From contig CANPWK010000001.1 in assembly GCA_947584105.1 (NCBI GenBank), positions 1 through 35,717 of the forward strand: a DNA stretch of 35,717 bases, in the 5' to 3' direction. Position 1 is the first letter of the stretch. Every line of letters starts with the position of its first letter. Source of the stretch: an uncultured Bacilli bacterium. GTDB lineage: Bacteria > Bacillota_I > Bacilli_A > RF39 > UBA660. The translations under genes and the position numbers were made by a program. The notes beneath the pieces are model-generated. The model did no database searches, was not told the origin of the DNA, and saw only the letters and a list, made by a program, of their open reading frames with translations. Below, one piece after another: positions 32,845-35,717 of the stretch.

Positions 32845-33535
32845 ATTTATAGAAGAGATTAAAAAAATTGGGATAGAAATAACAGAAGATAAATTATTAC
32901 AATTGGAAAAATATTATGAATTATTAATAAAATACAATGAATTTATTAATTTAACGAGTATAACTAATAAAAAGGAAGTATATTTAAAACATTTTTATGA
33001 TTCTATAACAATTAGTAAAATAATTGATTTAAATAAAGAAAAAAGTTTATGTGATTTAGGTAGTGGAGCAGGATTTCCTGGTATTGTTATAAAAATATTT
33101 TTTCCTCATTTAGAAATTACATTAATTGATTCATTAAATAAAAGAGTAAAATTTTTAAATACTGTTATTGAAGAATTAAATTTAAAAGGAATAAAAGCAA
33201 TTCATATAAGAATAGAAGAATATGCCAAATGTAATAAAGAAAAATATGATATAGTTACTGCAAGGGCTGTTGCATCTTTAAATATTTTACTTGAACTGGG
33301 GATTAATTTAGTTAAAGTTGGGAAATATTTTATAGCAATGAAAGGAAATATTAATAATGAATTGCAATATAAAAATATAATAAAAAAATTAAATTGTTCT
33401 ATTGAAAATATTATAGAATTTCAATTACCAATTGAAAATAGTAAAAGAAGTTTAATAAAAATAAAAAAAGAAAAATCTACTCCAAAAATATTTCCCAGAA
33501 AATATAGTGAGGTAAAAAAGAATCCTTTAATATAA
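32831..33535 (+). CDS. rsmG: 16S rRNA (guanine527-N7)-methyltransferase
   Basis: RsmG (GidB) methylates N7 of G527 in the 530 loop of 16S rRNA. The 234-aa protein has the YNEFINLTSI segment at about 36-45, SAM motif I CDLGSGAGFPGIVIK (about 74-88), LIDSLNKRVKFLN and VTARAVASL. Length is typical. It overlaps mnmG, so translation is coupled. Its 3' end contains a Noc-like half-palindrome (33490-33503), and its stop codon lies in the loop of a strong terminator. The order mnmG-rsmG-noc matches B. subtilis. Confidence 0.96.
   Translation: MNQDKFIEEIKKIGIEITEDKLLQLEKYYELLIKYNEFINLTSITNKKEVYLKHFYDSITISKIIDLNKEKSLCDLGSGAGFPGIVIKIFFPHLEITLIDSLNKRVKFLNTVIEELNLKGIKAIHIRIEEYAKCNKEKYDIVTARAVASLNILLELGINLVKVGKYFIAMKGNINNELQYKNIIKKLNCSIENIIEFQLPIENSKRSLIKIKKEKSTPKIFPRKYSEVKKNPLI
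33490..33503 (+). promoter_or_regulatory. Noc-like site in the rsmG 3' end
   Basis: ATTTCCCAGAAAAT matches the Noc consensus ATTTCCCGGGAAAT at 12 of 14 positions. It starts 63 bases before the next such site (33553). Confidence 0.45.
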
Positions 33536-33553
33536 AAGTTTAAAGGATTTTTA
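33521..33553 (+). terminator. Terminator of rsmG
   Basis: AATCCTTTAA and TTAAAGGATT form a 10-bp stem around a 9-base loop that contains the rsmG stop codon, followed by a T-rich tail. It separates noc from the mnmG-rsmG operon. Confidence 0.75.
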
Positions 33554-33566
33554 TTTCCCAAAATAT
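33553..33566 (+). promoter_or_regulatory. Noc-like site upstream of noc, distal
   Basis: ATTTCCCAAAATAT, identical to the sequence at 10376 and at 33586. It starts 33 bases (about three helical turns) before the proximal copy. Confidence 0.45.
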
Positions 33567-33578
33567 TTTAATATGCTA

Positions 33579-33607
33579 TTGCATTATTTCCCAAAATATA
33601 GTAATAT
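33579..33607 (+). promoter_or_regulatory. Candidate noc promoter overlapping a Noc-like site
   Basis: TTGCAT (33579-33584), a 17-base spacer and TAATAT (33602-33607); a better -10, TATAAT, is at 33605-33610 with a 20-base spacer. The spacer contains ATTTCCCAAAATAT (33586-33599), so a bound Noc would block this promoter. Confidence 0.4.
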
Positions 33608-33634
33608 AATAATAAGAATAGAAAGGAGTTAAAA

Positions 33635-35266
33635 ATGCAAGATAACAAGGGAATTAATAAAGTAATTGAATTAGAAAATAATGATATCCTACCTAATAGA
33701 TTTCAACCTAGAAAATATTTTGATGAAGAAGAAATATTGCAGTTATCAGAATCGATTAAAGAACATGGTGTACTAAATCCAATAATAGTTAGAAGACTCG
33801 GAGATAAATACGAATTAGTTGCTGGCGAAAGAAGATATAAAGCCAATATTTTAGCAGGAAATGATAAAATTCCAGCTATTGTTATGGATGTAAACGATAA
33901 AGAGAGTTCAGAAATAGCAGTAGTAGAAAATATTCAAAGAAAAGATTTAAATGCAATAGAAGAAGCTATTTCATATAAAAGAATATTAGACATAGGCTAT
34001 ATGACTCAAGAACAGTTAGCACGCAAAATGGGAAAAAGTCAATCATCAATTGCTAATAAAATAAGATTATTAAAATTGTCAGATGAAGTTCAAGATGCTT
34101 TAATGAAAAAACAAATATCAGAAAGACATGCAAGGTCATTACTAAGATTAGAGTCAATAAGCAAGCAAAATGAATTATTAAAAAGAATTATTGATGAAAG
34201 ATTAACTGTAAGAAAAACGGATGAGGAGATAGAAAAAATGAATAATAATATTAATGCCAATATTTTAAATAATGAGTATTCTCAAGATAATAATACAAAT
34301 AACTATATAAATAATAATATAAATGCAAATAATAATATAAATAATAATAATATGGAGAATAATCTAAATAACAATAATATAGATAATATATATTCTCAAA
34401 ATATTAATGGATTTAATCAAAATATGCAAATGAATAACCAAATAAATAGAAATATAACTAATTTTAATTCAGATCAAAATCAACAATCTACTATAACTAA
34501 TTTTAATGATGTAATTTTAACTAAAGATGAAAAAATACCAGAAGTACCAAGTACTAATCCAATAGAAGAAAATATTACACCAATAATGCCTGATAAATCA
34601 GTACCAGAAGTTGATTTATCAACTTTCCAAGAGGAAAATAATACAGATTTAAATACAATTAATAATGACATTTTTAAAAATAATTCTCAAATACCTGTTA
34701 GTGATTTTAATTTAGATAATCAAGTAGTAATGCAAGATAATATAAATTCTAATTTTATTTCTTTAGATGATAGTACCAAAAATCCAGTAAATGATAACGT
34801 AAATATAAACAATGTAAATAATATAAAATTAGATTTAGATTCTAACATAGCAAGTCATAATTTAAATGATAATATTTTTATAAAACCTCAATCTGACATA
34901 GTAGAAAATGATAAAAATAATAATAATAATATTAAAATTAATGAAAATGAATATAATAATAATCAATCCAATATGTTTAAATCGTCGCCAATAATTGATA
35001 CTACAAATAATAATCAAGAAAATCAAAATAATAATTATCAATCAGAAGTGAAACCAGAACCAATTATAGTAAATGATTATAATCAACAATATGATCCTAT
35101 AATGCCAGAAAAAGAAAATATAAATCCAACAATTGATTTTAAATCTATCATAAATTTAATTAGAAAGTGTTCTGCAGCTATAGAAAATAGTGGATATAAA
35201 ATTGAAACAGAAGAATATAATTTAGATAATTTATATCAAGTTATATTTAAAATTGAAAAACAATAA
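33635..35266 (+). CDS. noc: Nucleoid occlusion protein Noc with Asn-rich insert
   Basis: Noc is the ParB-like CTPase that spreads from Noc sites and keeps the division septum off the nucleoid. The first 200 residues hold the ParB fold: the CTP-binding GERR (64-67), ENIQRKDLN (98-106) and the helix-turn-helix. Four residues that separate Noc from ParB specificity are the Noc type: Gln136, Lys142, Lys147, Arg164. The last 45 residues (from DFKSIINLIRKC) match the Noc dimerisation end. Between them lies about 290 residues rich in Asn, Gln, Asp and Ile with two PIMP(D/E)K motifs, making 543 aa against about 283 in B. subtilis. The amphipathic N-terminal helix that anchors Noc to the membrane is missing; the start is fixed by GAAAGGAG before the ATG. 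It sits after rsmG as in Bacillus, but soj-spo0J do not follow. Confidence 0.9.
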   Translation: MQDNKGINKVIELENNDILPNRFQPRKYFDEEEILQLSESIKEHGVLNPIIVRRLGDKYELVAGERRYKANILAGNDKIPAIVMDVNDKESSEIAVVENIQRKDLNAIEEAISYKRILDIGYMTQEQLARKMGKSQSSIANKIRLLKLSDEVQDALMKKQISERHARSLLRLESISKQNELLKRIIDERLTVRKTDEEIEKMNNNINANILNNEYSQDNNTNNYINNNINANNNINNNNMENNLNNNNIDNIYSQNINGFNQNMQMNNQINRNITNFNSDQNQQSTITNFNDVILTKDEKIPEVPSTNPIEENITPIMPDKSVPEVDLSTFQEENNTDLNTINNDIFKNNSQIPVSDFNLDNQVVMQDNINSNFISLDDSTKNPVNDNVNINNVNNIKLDLDSNIASHNLNDNIFIKPQSDIVENDKNNNNNIKINENEYNNNQSNMFKSSPIIDTTNNNQENQNNNYQSEVKPEPIIVNDYNQQYDPIMPEKENINPTIDFKSIINLIRKCSAAIENSGYKIETEEYNLDNLYQVIFKIEKQ

Positions 35267-35301
35267 AATTAGTTAATTATAAATAAAAATTATAATAATT
35301 C

Positions 35302-35334
35302 AAGCCTTATTAATATTAATAAGACTTTTTTTTT
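35302..35334 (+). terminator. Terminator of noc
   Basis: CTTATTAAT and ATTAATAAG form a perfect 9-bp stem, extended by an outer AAG/CTT after one mismatch, followed by nine Ts. Confidence 0.75.
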
Positions 35335-35427
35335 AGTTAATATAATAAAAATTTTTAATTAATATAGTTTTTAGAATTATGTTTTAATTTATTATTTGCA
35401 TATCATAAAGTAGAAAAGGAGGATAAT

Positions 35428-35717
35428 ATGAATAATAATCAAAATAGTTGTGGAAATTTAGTAAAAAAAGCTTGTAAAAAAATAGAACATGATTCTAAAT
35501 ATGCATCCAATTTGTCAATGACAATAGTAGGTCCAACAGGGCCTACCGGTCCAACGGGCCCAACAGGTCCAACGGGTCCAACAGGCCCAACAGGTCCAAT
35601 GGGACCAGCTACCGTTTCAGTAGGTGAAACTACAACAGCAGCTCCAGGGCAAGTAGCTAATGTAATTAATTCTGGGACTAATACTGAAGCAGTATTAGAA
35701 TTTACTATCCCTCAAGG
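35428..35717 (+). CDS. Collagen-like Gly-Pro-Thr repeat protein (partial)
   Basis: The frame opens at the ATG at 35428 behind AAAAGGAGG and is still open at the window edge (96 codons seen). A short N-terminal segment with two cysteines (Cys8, Cys16) leads into eight consecutive GPT/GPM triplets from about residue 35, then a non-collagen segment (VSVGETTTAAPGQVAN, VLEFTIPQG). Such collagen-like proteins form hair-like filaments on spores (BclA type) or on the cell surface. The type is clear; spore location is inferred from the many sporulation genes nearby and from a CATATCATA upstream (35399-35407) that resembles a mother-cell sigma -10. The repeat DNA is much richer in G+C than its surroundings. 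Confidence 0.8.
   Translation, partial: MNNNQNSCGNLVKKACKKIEHDSKYASNLSMTIVGPTGPTGPTGPTGPTGPTGPTGPMGPATVSVGETTTAAPGQVANVINSGTNTEAVLEFTIPQ

Noticed and set aside
34231..35100. AAT/ATA repeats in noc as a microsatellite or CRISPR-like array
   Set aside because: The repeats are irregular, keep the reading frame and encode an Asn-rich linker. There are no spacers or constant repeat units.

Overview
The window is a replication-origin region from a very A+T-rich member of the Bacillota, most likely class Bacilli. Several genes belong to endospore formers: spoIIR, spoVT, bofA, a YidC/SpoIIIJ insertase and a 3D-domain protein of the YabE type. ComK, a regulator typical of Bacilli, is also present, and gene order largely follows Bacillus subtilis. 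TGA serves as a stop codon (tatD, cdd, rsmI, recF), so the genetic code is standard rather than the Mycoplasma one. An uncultured gut lineage is plausible, but this window cannot settle the taxon.

Layout. Nearly every gene left of about 26.2 kb is on the minus strand and nearly every gene to the right is on the plus strand, so transcription runs away from an origin between dnaA and rpmH. Reading leftward from the origin: dnaA, dnaN, comK, recF-gyrB-gyrA, a segment carrying the SRP RNA and seven parS-like sites, tadA, dnaX-ebfC-recR, bofA, holB-ricT-yabB-cdd-rsmI-pth, mfd, spoVT, metG, a 54-aa membrane protein, tatD, a 3D-domain protein, rsmA, spoIIR and a MntP/YtaF-family membrane protein. 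Reading rightward: rpmH, rnpA, yidC, khpB (jag), mnmE, a head-on membrane protein gene, mnmG, rsmG, noc, and the start of a collagen-like gene cut by the window end.

How the genes work together. They cover initiation and processivity (DnaA, DnaN, DnaX, HolB), topology and repair (GyrAB, RecF, RecR, Mfd), chromosome organisation (parS cluster, Noc), rRNA and tRNA modification (RsmA, RsmI, RsmG, MnmE, MnmG, TadA), protein targeting (SRP RNA, YidC) and sporulation or competence control.

Departures from the usual order. The common neighbours rlbA (S4 protein), tmk, darA (yaaQ), yaaR, yabA, rnmV and soj-spo0J are not at their usual places. Noc carries the four specificity residues expected of Noc, but has a roughly 290-residue Asn-rich insert and no membrane-targeting N-terminus. 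One perfect Noc-type palindrome and several related half-palindromes occur, including two upstream of noc itself. Three inverted pairs of DnaA-box-like 9-mers with a constant 4-bp spacer surround and enter rsmA. rnpA has no ATG, GTG or TTG start and appears to begin at ATT. ComK ends before the MecA-recognition tail.
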